A DNA stretch of 64,000 nt, from NCBI GenBank assembly GCA_021495925.1, contig JAKEKT010000015.1:186001-250000 (forward strand). Direction: 5' to 3'. A model generated the notes under the pieces. That model worked only from the letters and a program-made list of their open reading frames with translations, was not told where the DNA came from and did no database searches. The DNA is from Diplodia intermedia. Taxonomy: Eukaryota; Ascomycota; Dothideomycetes; Botryosphaeriales; Botryosphaeriaceae. Below, piece after piece: positions 44,274 through 55,450 of this stretch. Position numbers and translations under genes: made by a program. Within the stretch, counting starts at the first letter, position 1. Every line of letters begins with the position of its first letter.

Positions 44274-46811
44274 ATGGGTCTCTTTGTTATTAATACCGTT
44301 GCCCCGGGTGGCGAAGAACACCGCATCCCGGATTATATGCTTAACAAAAGCTACCAAGTAAGCCGTCGGCCACAGTCCTACCCTTCGGTACTGGCCGGAT
44401 CACTAACTCGATGTTCGTCAGATGCTGGAAAAATTCATTAGGACAGCCTACGGAAAGCCGTCTGAGGACTACGAGCTTCACATTCACTACGAGAGCAAAT
44501 GCACAAAGTCTGACGATGTTCCGCCTGCCAGCTTCAACATTTTTATTGAACTGGACACGTTATTCTCCGAGTCGAACCCCAGGTTGGAATACTACGTTTG
44601 TTTTATTCCGAAAACCGACAATCCGACTCCGCACCTACCTAAGACTCCTGTCAGTCTTTCACAATCCATCGAACGAGATGTAGGTAGGTCTATGGCGACC
44701 ATAGATTCGTACCGGGAGCAATCTTCGCACCACGCTTCTGAGGTCGGAACAAGCTCTTACATTAGACGGACGGCGACCGCGGCCGTAGTTTCACAAGGCA
44801 GTAGATCTCATGCCCCAGCACATCATCCACATACTGGACAAGGACCCTCACGCCCTTCCTTGGGAGCATCTGCCTTTGACCAATCCCGTCCGACCGCCTC
44901 TCGCCCACTTCAATATGCCCAAACGACGAAGCGGCTTACTGAAAGCCAAGCAAGCGCAAATTCACGCAACAAACGCGCAAGAACAATTGCCGCAGACCTT
45001 CCTTCCAGCACTGCAAGAGAGTCCATCGGGTCGAACAACCTCAGGTCGATGCTTCCTCGGCCAGGTCTCCCCTCTCGTACGTTACAGTCCACTCCAGACA
45101 ACGGCCCTGAACTTATTACTAACGGCGTGTTCCGTGTACAGTCGAACACACCCCAAAACAACTTCCTGGAGCCAGCATCATCCCCGTCCCGGACGGCGCC
45201 CCTGGCTCTGATGTCAATAATCCGATCATGATCCAACCGGAAGACTTGGATCCTGTGATGGCGGAGAAAGCCTACAAGTTCTTCCTTGCGCATCAGCTCC
45301 CGGTCCCTTATCAGCGTAGGTTTGAGGTTGGGGTTATCAACAAACGGAAGGTGCCCGAGAAGTGGAACCTCGACAAGAACGCGCAAATGAACAAAGTTAC
45401 TGTGCAGCTGGACAACGGTTGCCAAGTATCTCACTATTGCATGAACAAGGACGAGAACGATCGGCCCTTGACAACGCCAACCAACAGTAAAATCCGTCTG
45501 GATATGGTGAACTACTGGCCCGGTATCCAGATGATGTACGACAAGGAGCGCCTCAGAATCTTCTTGAGCAGGTACAACGATTCGTTGAAGAACGGTGTTC
45601 CTTTCGAAGATGCCCAACCCGTGATTGCAAATCTAAAAAGGCGTGTTAATAACAAGGCAACCAACGCAAGTAACGTAACTGACGCAAACATCGCTGCTAA
45701 TGCTGCCAACGCTGATCTATCGGAAGACGTTGCACCCAGCAACCCACATCACACCTTTGGGTCAGCCTCATGCACAAAATGCCAAAAGGCTGGGATGATA
45801 TGCGAGCCTTGGGATTGGGATGGGTATAAGGGATGCAGGCGTTGCAGAACACTACAACAAATCTGCAGTCTGGCAGTTGTAGATGGCCGCGAGGTTAGGG
45901 CAGTGAAAGCCCAAGTGCATTACTACAATGGAAAAGATGGAATTGAGGAAGCAACAGCAGTCTCTCAGAACAACAGAATTGCGGACGAAACAGACCACGA
46001 GACAACGATTCAAGCCCATCCTCCCCAGCGGCATCTGGCCCTTCAAATGGAAATCACGCAGCAGAACACGCAAAACAACACACAGCAAAATCCGCAGCTG
46101 AATTCACAGCAGACTCACACGATAGATCGTATAGAGCCAGAACCATCCGAGGCACCCGTTGGCCATCCGTTCCCAGATGGAGCGGAACTCTCCTTGCAAC
46201 GAACATCATCCGGAGAGCGAGAACACCGTGAACTGTATAGCATGTCATCACAACCTTCTCCTCTCCCAGACCAGACAAGCGGCGCAGAAAGTCAAGAGCA
46301 AGGGCATAGACCAGGGCCAATCGAAACCTCAGGTGCCACCGAGCAACAGCGGCAGCAGCAAAGCGTCCTTGGGAACGGCCGACAGATAAGCATGGATCCA
46401 AACATCGTCAGGCTGTCCATCGATTTTCGGGATTCCATCGGGGCACTCCACGGTTCGCGGCCACTGAACTTCACTATTTCTATCCCGGGTCGTGTCGACT
46501 GGACTGCACGCGACCTTGTTGACCTGCTCCTTCGCGAAAGAGTTAGAAACCAAATCAACAACACACCCAGCGAGGAGGAGCCAACGAGCAAGCATCTGGC
46601 GGATCTACTCGATGCTCACATGCAAGTCTTTCTAGTACAACCGGAAAGCTGTCTACGGTTGCTGTTCAACACTAAGGATGTCGACAGGTTGGGTTCTTTG
46701 TGGTTAGCGGGCTTGGATGATATTGGTGACGAGCCAATTGCATTGGTCGTCTCCGTGTACAAGGACAACCCTTTCCAGGGAGATAGTTCTTCAGAGGGAG
46801 AGGCAGTTTAG
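44274..46811 (+). CDS. Protein with internal Zn2Cys6-like motif, possible regulator
   Basis: Exons 44274-44357, 44422-45076 and 45142-46811 give 802 aa. Intron 2 has a perfect TACTAAC branch site, and splicing joins two overlapping reading frames. No known family matches the whole protein. Residues 1-110 look folded (MGLFVINTVAPGGEEHRIPD, FNIFIELDTLFSESN). Residues 120-270 are disordered and basic. A block at about 275-400 looks conserved (MAEKAYKFFLAHQLPVPYQR). Residues 457-488 read CTKCQKAGMIC, then ten residues, then CRRCRTLQQIC, that is CX2CX6CX10CX2CX6C, the spacing of a fungal zinc binuclear cluster. A Gln/Asn-rich stretch follows, then a structured C terminus (VDWTARDLVDLLLRERVRNQ). 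A DNA-binding role is inferred only from the cysteine spacing. Confidence 0.75.
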
Positions 46812-47364
46812 ATCCGTCGTACAGGTCCCCAGATGGGATAGATTGACAAATTTTGCAGATTAGTGGCGTGAGCATGGACTATGGTTTTGTGTCAGCATCG
46901 TGGCTCATGCGAAGAGATGGCATAGGATTGCTTTGACAGGACCTCACGTAGGGAGAACCACGTGAGTTGCTGAATGCTATTCCTTCTTTCTAGAAAGTAC
47001 AAAGGTGAAAGCGCTGCGATTGGAAGCCGATGAAGTGTGGGGAAAAAAAAGGGAAGCAAATAGACTCCCAACGTCATCGCATTAGACATCTATGTATTGC
47101 TGGATCGCCCAAACTCGCTCGCTCGCTCGCTAGGTACGCAGAAATAAAGGCCCCATTGCGCCGATGATTTAAATGCCAGCCCAGATATCCAACGTTGTCG
47201 TTAAAAATCATAACCGTCTTTCGTTCCCCTTTCTTCTATCCACAAAACCGCAATTACCTCCCTCTTCCAAGCTCTAAACAAAACCCAGCAGAATCAATCC
47301 TTTACAGACCTCGCCAAACCTTTCTCTCTCTCTCTCCAAGCCAGCATCGCAAACACAAACGCAA
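46812..47364. other. Convergent intergenic region
   Basis: 553 bp between two converging 3' ends. It contains a (CTCG) tetranucleotide run at about 47114-47131 and a TC-rich tract at about 47320-47337. No gene is seen. Confidence 0.5.
47114..47131. repeat. CTCG tetranucleotide repeat
   Basis: Four and a half units of a 4-bp repeat, visible directly. Confidence 0.8.
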
Positions 47365-49230
47365 TCAAACACTAACCTTCGGCCTCTCCGGTTTCCCACC
47401 TCCACACGCCGGCGGAGGTGAAGAAGGAAGAGGCATCGCCGTCGCCGACACCGCCGCCGCCCTCACCATCCTCTCGCGCAACCCCGCGCGGTGCCGCGCG
47501 CCGGCCACGCGCAGGTACGCGACGCCAACGACGCAGAGAACGATCAAAAACGCGAGGCCGGTGTAGCACCAGCCGTAGCCCATCGCGCGGACGAGCGGGT
47601 GCACGACGGCGGCGGCGACGGCGGCGGCGGCGTTGCGGGCGAGGCCGGCGAGGGCGACCATGCGGGCGGCGTGGGGGGGCGACGACTCGGTCAGGTACGA
47701 GGTGCTGGTGACGAGGACCCAGGACATGCCCGTTGCGGCTGTTTTTGTTTTTTCGTTTGTGTTAGTGTGAGGGGGAGGGGGATGGGGAGGGGGAGGGAGG
47801 GAGGGAGGGAGATTGGTTGGTTCGAGGTGGGGGTGGGTGGAAGGAGGGAGGGAGGGAGGGGGGACGACTACTGGCATTGCACAACACTTACCGACGGCGG
47901 AGGCGGAGAGGACGGCGGCGGGGTGCGCGTGGTGCTGGCAGAGCCAGCCGAAGGCGATCAGGCCGCCGGCCGTGGCCAGGTAGCCGAAGGCTTGCAGCAC
48001 GATGCGGCTCTCGGGCGGGACTTTGCCGTCCGGACTGGCTTTGACGGCGCGGGCGCGCCAGAGGTCCGAGGCTTTGCCGCCGGCGAGGGAGCCGACGAAG
48101 AGGAAGATGCCTGGAGGGGGATTAGATGGGCGTTTTTAGAACCGCGGTAGCCGGTGCGGCGTGGGAGTGTGGTGATGATGGTGCTGACTTACCGGGGCAG
48201 AGGTAGGCATAGCCGGCCTCGGCTTCGGACCAGCCGTAGCCGTCGACCCACAGGCGGGTGAAGTCGACCAGGATGGCGTACAGGCCGGCGAAGAGCAGGG
48301 CGGTGCTGGTGATGATGATGAGGTTGGGCGGGTACACGAGCAGCGCCCAGAAGACGCGCACGCGCGAGGGCTGCGAGGGGATCTTGCCGTCCTCGTTCTT
48401 CTGGCGGAAGGGCTGCACTTTCAGGAGGCCGTAGTGCCGCTGGCTTTCGCCGTTGCCGACCAGCGTCCGGAGCGTCTCGGGCAGCCAGAGTTGGATGGCG
48501 GCGTAGATGGGCACACATGCGATGGCTGCGAGGTGGTGTTGTGGTCAGCAAGCGTGTGTTGATATGCGGGAGGGCGGATGACGTACCGAGAAATCCAAAG
48601 GCCCACCTCCATCGAGAGGGAGCAGCAAACTGTCCACCGATAAGAGGACCCAGAATGGGACCCATATGGGGACCAAGCAGGAAGATGGACATGGCGGAGG
48701 CACGGTTCTTGGGCTCGGTGATGTCAGCAACCGTACCGGCGCCGACGGAGGCGACGGCGCTGGAGCCGAGAGCCTGAAGAATGCGAAGAATGAACAGGGC
48801 TGCGATGTTTGCAGGGACAGCAGCAAGCAGAATGTTGGAAGCGATGAATATGGCCAAGGAGATGGTGTAGACTGGTCGTCGGCCCCAGTGGTCGGCAGCA
48901 GCGGCCCAGAACAGCGGCTGCAAGGGGTCAGCCCAGGAACCTGGATTTACAGCAAGAGCAAAAACCTACGGCGATGGCGAAAACCACCATGTAAAGAGTG
49001 ACGGATGCATTGATTCCTGTTGTTGAAGTGTGGAAGATGTCTTCAAAAAGTGGAAGTGATGGGAGGTAGATGGCGCCGCAGAGGGGGCCGAGGAAGCCCG
49101 CGGCAGTGACCAAGCCAAGAACCAGTCGCCGGGTAGAGAGCGAGAAGGCAGAGTAGGGCGGCGCGAGAGTGGATGCGGGGGACGCGGCCGTCACGGTGGG
49201 ACCGTCTGATTTCTTTTCGGCGTTCTCCAT
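47365..49230 (-). CDS. MFS transporter, DHA1 type (Dtr1/Qdr-like exporter)
   Basis: Five exons: 49230-48970, 48917-48587, 48525-48193, 48110-47892 and 47738-47365, giving 505 aa. An in-frame ATG at 49296 would add 22 residues. Signatures of the 12-TM drug:proton antiporter family are present. These are FLGPLCGAIYLPSLPLFEDI in TM1, DHWGRRPVYTISL (motif A), RILQALGSSAVASVGAGTVA and the antiporter motif C LLGPHMGPILGPLIGG. The C-terminal tail is cytoplasmic, Ala/Pro-rich and basic. Yeast Dtr1, which exports bisformyl-dityrosine to the spore wall, belongs to this family. Placement beside the P450 and Dit1 genes suggests that this one exports their product, though that is inference. Intron 4 contains GGGA repeats. 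Confidence 0.88.
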
Positions 49231-49946
49231 CTTGGCGGATAGTAGAGGAGAGGCCTGGACGAGTGGTGCAATGAGGGGGTTGAGCGGAGGATGCATTTTT
49301 CATATAATCGTGTGCGGTGGTCGTACCCAGTGGGCGTATATGGCCGCAGCAAGGGCGTGCTCTGACAACAGGCGCAAACCGCCTCTCGGCGCAGCGGTCA
49401 GCCGCGTCCCAAAAATACGTGCACCAACATCGGGTAGCATCTGTGCTGCGCCCGGGTCAGCACAGCCGGCCGAGCCCGCGGGAGGATGGCGAGTAGGGCG
49501 CAGGATCGAGGGCATCTGCAGGCGCAGCTGGGCGTCGGGAGGAAGGGCAGCCACGACGGCCGGAAAGGCAGCCTTGGCCCAGCCGCTCGCCTTGGCACCC
49601 GAGTCAGCGGCCGCCCCGCTCCCCCACCCCTGCCAACGGCGCCGAATGGGGCAGGAAGCCATTGCACGCCTCGCCGAGCCCCTGTGCGCCACTGCAGGGT
49701 TCCCCGGACACTCGCAGGGCCCCAGATCTCCACACCGGATCTTCACGCAATCTCGTCCCAATCTGCAGATGCACTTCACGGGTGGCGGGCAGAGTTGGTT
49801 TCTAGTGGTCATCATGTGTCTCGCTTGCAAGTATCGACTAGGCCAAAATCCTCCGGCTACCAAGACGCCTAAACTTTCTGCCTTCCGTCAACGCCTCTAA
49901 CTTTCGCTCTCTACGCGAACCTCGTATACCCAACAACCCCGGAAAA
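49231..49946. other. Spacer between MFS start and P450 stop
   Basis: 716 bp, with both neighbours on the minus strand, so it holds the MFS promoter. It is GC-rich and contains only short ORFs of no known type. Confidence 0.4.
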
Positions 49947-51525
49947 TCATCTCTCCTCGAAGAAAAGCCGAAGGAGCATCGGACTCAGAGGCCCCGCCTG
50001 TGCCAATATTGTCAGCAATACTCTGGAGGAACAGGGTGCAAACTCACCGGCGTCATGCGCGTCCGCCAGGTAGGATCGATGCGCCAAGCCAGCCTCTGCA
50101 CCAGCACGGCCACCGTCAGCCGGGCCTCGAGCATGGCGAACTTCTGGCCCAGGCACGCCCGCTTGCCGCCGTGGAAGGCGATGAAGCCGCCCTTGCGGTT
50201 GGCCGTGCGGAACGTGGCGTTGATGTCGTCCAGCGTCGCGCCCCACCGCTCCGGCCGGAACGAGTCCGCGTCCGCGCCCCAGAACGCCCGGTCGTGGCCC
50301 GTCGCGTAGCCGTTGTAGCCGACGTACGCGTCGGCCGGCAGCGCGATGGTGCCGCCCAGCACCGTGGCCGCCGTCGTGCGCCGGTTGATGAGCTGCGAGA
50401 TCGGCGGGTACATGCGCAGCGTCTCGTACACCACGGCCATGAGGTACGGGATGCTCAGGATTGCCGGAGCGCCGCCGTCTTTGGCCGCGGTGACCTCCTC
50501 GCGGATGCGCTGCTGCACGTCTTGGTGCTGGCCGAGAACGAAGAGAAGCGATTGGAAGAGCAGCTGAGGGTTCTCGTGTCCCGCGATCAGGATGATGGAG
50601 ACGTTGTGCCGGAACTGCTGCTCGGTGAGGAGCCCGGTTTGGTAAGCCCGCACAAGGTGACATCCGGCGGATGCATTAGCCATCTTCTCCTCGTGAGCAT
50701 GTTGGTGGCTTTCCAAGACCTTGGTGCATAGCTGGCTGGCGAAGTCGTCAACAAGCTGACGTGCCTTTTGCCGGCTCGGAATCGGGAAGCGGTCCAAAAA
50801 CGGGAAGTTCAAGAACAGTGGCTTGAAGATTGCTCGTTTTACTGTCATCTGAATCTGGTGCATGGGTGCCTGCGGGCTCTCCAGAGTCTGTCAAACGTGT
50901 CAGTGAGATAGCGTTGTAAGATTGTCGTGATGCTTACTCCGAAATAGGTGCCCAGGAGGCCCTGCGCAACGTTCTCCAGAGAAAGCCTCTGTAGGAAGGG
51001 GAGAACGAGAACACCCGCCTTAGCCGACTTCTTCTGTTGCTCAACGAAGAGGCTTGCTAGAAGGTTGGCGTTCCGGACCACGGGCTCAGCGTCGAAGTCT
51101 CGCTGCAGTCCCGGAGCAATAACAGAGCGGTAAAGCCGCCAATCAGCGCCATGAGCCGAAATGATATTGTCACCGGTGTAATCGGCGATCACGCTGTACG
51201 GGATTTTCTTTTGGTTGCCGCTTTTGGCGTACAGGTCCTCGTTCTTGAACACTTCCTGGAGCAGTTCGGGCCGCTGAACCAAAACATTCCAGCGCGAAGC
51301 GAAGAAGATTTTGACAGCGCCGTGCTTCTTCAGCGGTTCCTCGAGGTATTCCCGATAAAGAGTCTCTTGGTCGCAGTCGCGGAAGAGGGGAAGAAGCGTG
51401 TAGTAAAAAGGAATGGTCGGAATGTTCTTCGGAAAATTTCTGGGAGGTAGGAGGAAGGTGACGGCTGCCACGACGGCCAGGCCGACAGGGATGACGAAAC
51501 AGACGAGAAGGAAACTGGAGAGCAT
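49947..51525 (-). CDS. DIT2: Cytochrome P450, CYP56/Dit2-like
   Basis: Exons 51525-50938, 50887-50048 and 49997-49947 give 492 aa. Residues 1-25 are an N-terminal membrane anchor (MLSSFLLVCFVIPVGLAVVA) followed by a Pro-rich hinge. The C-helix is WRLYRSVIAPGLQ and the I-helix reads LIAGHENPQ, a Glu-Asn replacing the usual Asp-Thr. The K-helix is YETLRMYPP (ExxR), then FRPERW. The haem loop is FIAFHGGKRACLGQKFA with ligand Cys about 441. In yeast Dit2 (CYP56) couples two N-formyl-tyrosines into bisformyl dityrosine. It is divergently paired with the DIT1-type gene at 52621, the same arrangement as DIT1/DIT2 in Saccharomyces. The assignment leans on this pairing; another P450 family acting on the isocyanide product is possible. 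Confidence 0.85.
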
Positions 51526-52620
51526 GTTGCTGGTGGTATGCTTGGATTGAGGATGCGAGAGGCGGCCGACGGCCCAGTATCTGATATGGCCGAAACAAGG
51601 TCGGGTCAAAAGCGCCAAGCGGACGGAGGCTTGGGATTGAGCGCCCTCTTTCTCAGCCGGCAGGCGCAGTGACTCGGCCACAGCTGGGCTGAAAGGAGTT
51701 GCAACGTCGCCGGGTGTAACGCCACCCGAGAAGCTCCCTGACGTGTTGCCGCCTTATCGTAACTACGATTAGCTGGATGCGGGGGGCACCCGTCCAACGG
51801 GCTGACAGGGCTGTGTTGCGGCGCTGCGTGCGTGCTCTCCGTTGGTCGGGGACGACTGCATATGCAGCTGCGCCAACCCCGCCAAGGCTGCAACGCTGCT
51901 CCTTCTGGGCCATCCGTATTTTTGGGTTTCCAACGGGAAGGCACACCCGGAATTCGGGGAACCACTGCTGCACAGGGTCTCGACTCGGCTCTGGTGAGCT
52001 TCGCCACCACAGACTCGGTTAGCCGGGCGGTGACAGACAATTCGACATCCTTCCTGCGATGACGGCACAGGCAGAGAGTGGGCTGATTTCTCTGGTGGGC
52101 AGGTGCGAGTGGGCCTGGTGCTTGGCTCCCCGCTGTGGTCGCAGGCTGGCTAGCGCGAATCTGTGTATTCCCCGACCCGCATAAGCCCATGCATCCCTGT
52201 CGTCGGAGGCCGCGAGGGAGGGAGGCCTTGGCAATTGTCGCCTGGACGTTTCCGTCAGAGATGCCAACTGGGCCTGTGGCTGCTTGTGCTCTTTTTTTGA
52301 CATGGTGGCTGACCCGACCTTTGCAGCTTCTCACCTTCTCCCGCTGCGGCCTCCAGAACCCCGGAGCATAGCCGCAGAACTCCTTCGCCAAGTGTTCCTC
52401 CACCGTGACAGCAGACAGCGGAGAGGCTCGACGATAGCCTCATAAAAGATCAGCATTCGGACCACCACTTCAGTCAACATCCACCAACGTTCAATTCCCC
52501 ATTTCCCCCAAGCATTTTCCTTTACTCAGCTCACAAACCTCTCTCCATCGAGCAAAGATCAACCTTTTTTCCCACCTTGCCCTTTGAAGTTTAGCGGATA
52601 CCCCGCTTTCCATCCTTATA
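51526..52620. promoter_or_regulatory. Bidirectional promoter between the P450 and DIT1-type genes
   Basis: 1.1 kb between opposite-strand starts. A TATA-like CATAAAAG lies at 52441-52448, about 175 bp before the DIT1 ATG. The 120 bp before the ATG is pyrimidine-rich, as in many fungal leaders. An 8-mer at 52549-52556 (CGAGCAAA) matches the reverse complement of the yeast Mac1 copper-response consensus TTTGC(T/G)C(A/G). Such a match is expected about once in 8 kb by chance. Confidence 0.45.
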
Positions 52621-54410
52621 ATGTCTTCTCTCAACAGCGGTTCTTCCATCTACCACGGCGTCCAGGCCTTCTACTGGCGCCGGCCTGACTTCACTCTGAT
52701 CTCTACGCACGGCAGCAACGGCGCTAATCTGGAAGCTGCTTGGCCACAACTGCGGGAGCAGCTTCTGGCGACAAACCCGCACGATGGTGTTGTCCTGACC
52801 CCAGGCAAACAAGTCAAGGCGACCGATATCTCCCTGAACCTGTCAGCCGAAAGCACGAGATATCGTGTCCGGGAACTGCTCGATTCAGCACGACCGGAGA
52901 GCATTCTTGGCTTGGTTTGCAGCAAGAATACCGCTTCAACATCAGAAGATTCCTCCGCGGACCTGGTCTCTTGGGCCGAGTTGTTCGTGCTTTGCGAAAC
53001 CCGCCTCCTGCCACCCACAAGCCGCTCTTCTGCAACTCCGAACGAGAAAGATGCACAGCTGGCTTCTCACATCGCCGACGTATTCGACCAATACCTCCGT
53101 AACATTACTCCGCACGACAAGTGGAACGTCGGCCGCAGCTACTTTGAAACCTGTGTGCTGGACTTTGTCACCCGTCGCCTGCCGATTAAGTTTTGTCTTC
53201 CCGCTTTTCCCTGCAAATCGCCCAGCGCAGAGAAGACGTGCGGCACTGACCCGGACCGCGCCGAGTACCTTGCTCTCAAGACACTTGATGAGTTTACACG
53301 TCGCGTGGGCGACATCTACAGCCCCGGCGCCATCGTGCTCATCGTCAGTGATGGACACGTCTTCTCAGACCTACGTAAGTCACAACATCAGTCATCGAAT
53401 GCACGTGCTAATACCTGGTAGTGGAGGTTGAGGATGACCAAGTCGACATTTACGGCGAGTCCCTGAAGCAAATGTATTACCGCATGAAGTCCAGCAAGCA
53501 GTGCAACGGAAACATCCAGTTCACCTCCCTCACCGAAATCTTCTTCGGCAACAAGGAAGTCACGGGCCTCTTCCAGGGGAAGTGGGTCGAGCAGCTCGAG
53601 CTGACGCACCCGATCGACTCGAAGCGGTCTGAGAATGCCGAGCTCTGCCGCAAGCTGATGATGGCGCTCGGCCAAAACGACAAGACCGTCCTGCGCAGCC
53701 TGATAAGCAGCCAAGACCCGTCGACCCTCGGCCTGTACCGCGGCCTGTCGCGCTTCATGCTCGACGACCTGTCGCAGAGCCGCGCATTCGCCGGCGGCCT
53801 CAGCACGTCCAAGCGGAAGAAGGTGGCGTCCGCCGTCGCGGCCGAGATGATCGTGCGCAACTGCGCCTACTCGAACCTCGTCGAGCTGCTCTTCCCGTCG
53901 CACGTGCGCCTGTCCATCCACGCGCACGACAACTCGGGCCCCAAGTTCGCCGTCCGCCTGCTCGCGGCCGTCGCCGTCGAGGATCTCGAGACCCGCGATG
54001 CGCAGAAGCTGCTCGACAACTACCACACCCCCACGCCGTGGCACAACTGCCTCGCGTACGTCGAGGGCGAGAGCACGCCGTACCTCATCAAGGCGCGCGC
54101 CGCGCACGACGCCATCGCTAAGGGTCATCTCCAGGGTGCGTGGACCGCCTCGGACGACGGTGGCTACTTTGCCTTGAAGCCGACGGCGCGCGCCGCCCAG
54201 CCTTTGGCCGTTGTGATCCCGCCGTCGCCCGTGGCCATGGCGGCGCAGGACGAGATCGTCGTCAGCGCCGTCGAGAAGCGCCAGCCGTTGCTTGTGCGGG
54301 AGTATCCTATGCTGGAGAGGATGCTGCCGCTTGTATATCTGCCGTTGAGGTGGACGGCCGAGTATATTCTGGAGATGGGCGGTGCTTGGTGGACCTGGGT
54401 TTCTGCATGA
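52621..54410 (+). CDS. DIT1: Dit1/PvcA-type isocyanide synthase
   Basis: Exons 52621-53374 and 53422-54410 give 580 aa. It has the features of the DIT1_PvcA family: DVFDQYLRNITPHDKWNVG, FCLPAFPCKSPS, DRAEYLALKTLDEFTRRVGD, IVLIVSDGHVFSDL, YGESLKQMYYRM and VRLSIHAHDNSGPKFAVRLL, then a C-terminal WHNCLAYVEG segment. Bacterial members turn an amino acid amine into an isonitrile using ribulose 5-phosphate. Yeast Dit1 makes N-formyl-tyrosine for the spore wall. Fungal relatives such as Aspergillus XanB make isocyanides that respond to copper. No adenylation or peptide-synthetase domain is attached, so it is a stand-alone synthase. The short 47 nt intron splits the sequence after VFSDL. Confidence 0.92.
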
Positions 54411-55450
54411 TTTGTTCCTCGGTCTTTCTTGCATGCCTTGACGTTTGTTTATTTTTTGTTCTTTAGCGACGCAGGTATCAGTGTTGTGAGAGAGGTACAT
54501 ATATAGTAGACTTTATTCCAGTAATTGCCCTTCCTCCACCGAGACGGAGGTAAATGGCGGGCTTGATGTTCTTCACTTCTCGTTCGATCACCGTGAGATA
54601 TCTCACTGAACTGATTTCTCCCCAGGAAAACTCCCTTGGGAGGTGTTGGTATTTTTGAGGCTTTTGTTTAGGCGCACATGAAAAGGCATCGGCGGTGTTG
54701 ACGGTTCGCGCTTAGACGGATGCGGTTGACCAGGGGCGGAGAACAAGAATTCGTGACGGGAAGACTAAATACCAAAATAACTGTGCAAACGCCCGACGGC
54801 GATATGGGGCGTTTCAAGCTTCTCTTTGAAGATATGGCAAGCGAAAATGGCTGCTGATGCAAATAATGAATTCCCGTCCTCAATCTGCTCAATAGCAGTG
54901 GGCCACGCCCGCTCTTGGGCACCCTCCGCGCCAAGCTTTCCGCCAACGCTCGGGTTTGAGCACGTTTTTCCATTGGGGCAAGTGTGACCTCGACCTCGAC
55001 CCGGGATCAAGGGTGGTGCAGCATCGTCAGCAAGCGACCAGATAAGGCCTGCCGTGCCTCCCTTTCGCTCTTCCGGGCGCTTCCCTCGTGCAGCGGTGAG
55101 CACATTACTTACTTTAGCGAGCCCATTGGGTGACTCGCCCATGAAAGACCATGCGGCTGCACAGCAAGACAGCTTGGCGGCGACTCGCCTGAACCTCCAT
55201 CCATAAAAACCTAGAGCCGTCCTCATCCGCATCATTACTCGCGCCCTCACTTTTGCCTCCGATCTACACCTCCGTTACACGGCGCCCGCCGCGCGCACTC
55301 TCCCTTCGCGCCCGCTCCCGCCTTCCGAGCCCGCTACCACCCTTCGAATCCGCGCCTCGCAAGAAACCCTATTCCAAGCTCGATCCTCACCGGACCATTC
55401 TTCTCACCGTCAATCGTCCCCGCTTGGCACGTCACCCCGCACCCGCCGTC
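54411..55450. promoter_or_regulatory. Intergenic region upstream of the copper transporter
   Basis: 1.04 kb between two plus-strand genes. The left 300 bp is the DIT1-type 3' flank, AT-rich at 54420-54520. The right part is pyrimidine-rich before the transporter ATG. I found no exact Mac1-type copper element here. Confidence 0.4.

Noticed and set aside
45142..45231. Two separate genes overlapping at about 45228
   Set aside because: A 65-nt intron with a perfect TACTAAC branch site (45077-45141) joins the two frames into one protein.
53388..54500. 370-codon ORF antisense to the DIT1-type gene
   Set aside because: It is a mirror of the GC-biased third codon positions of the real gene, its residue composition is abnormal and it has no domain.
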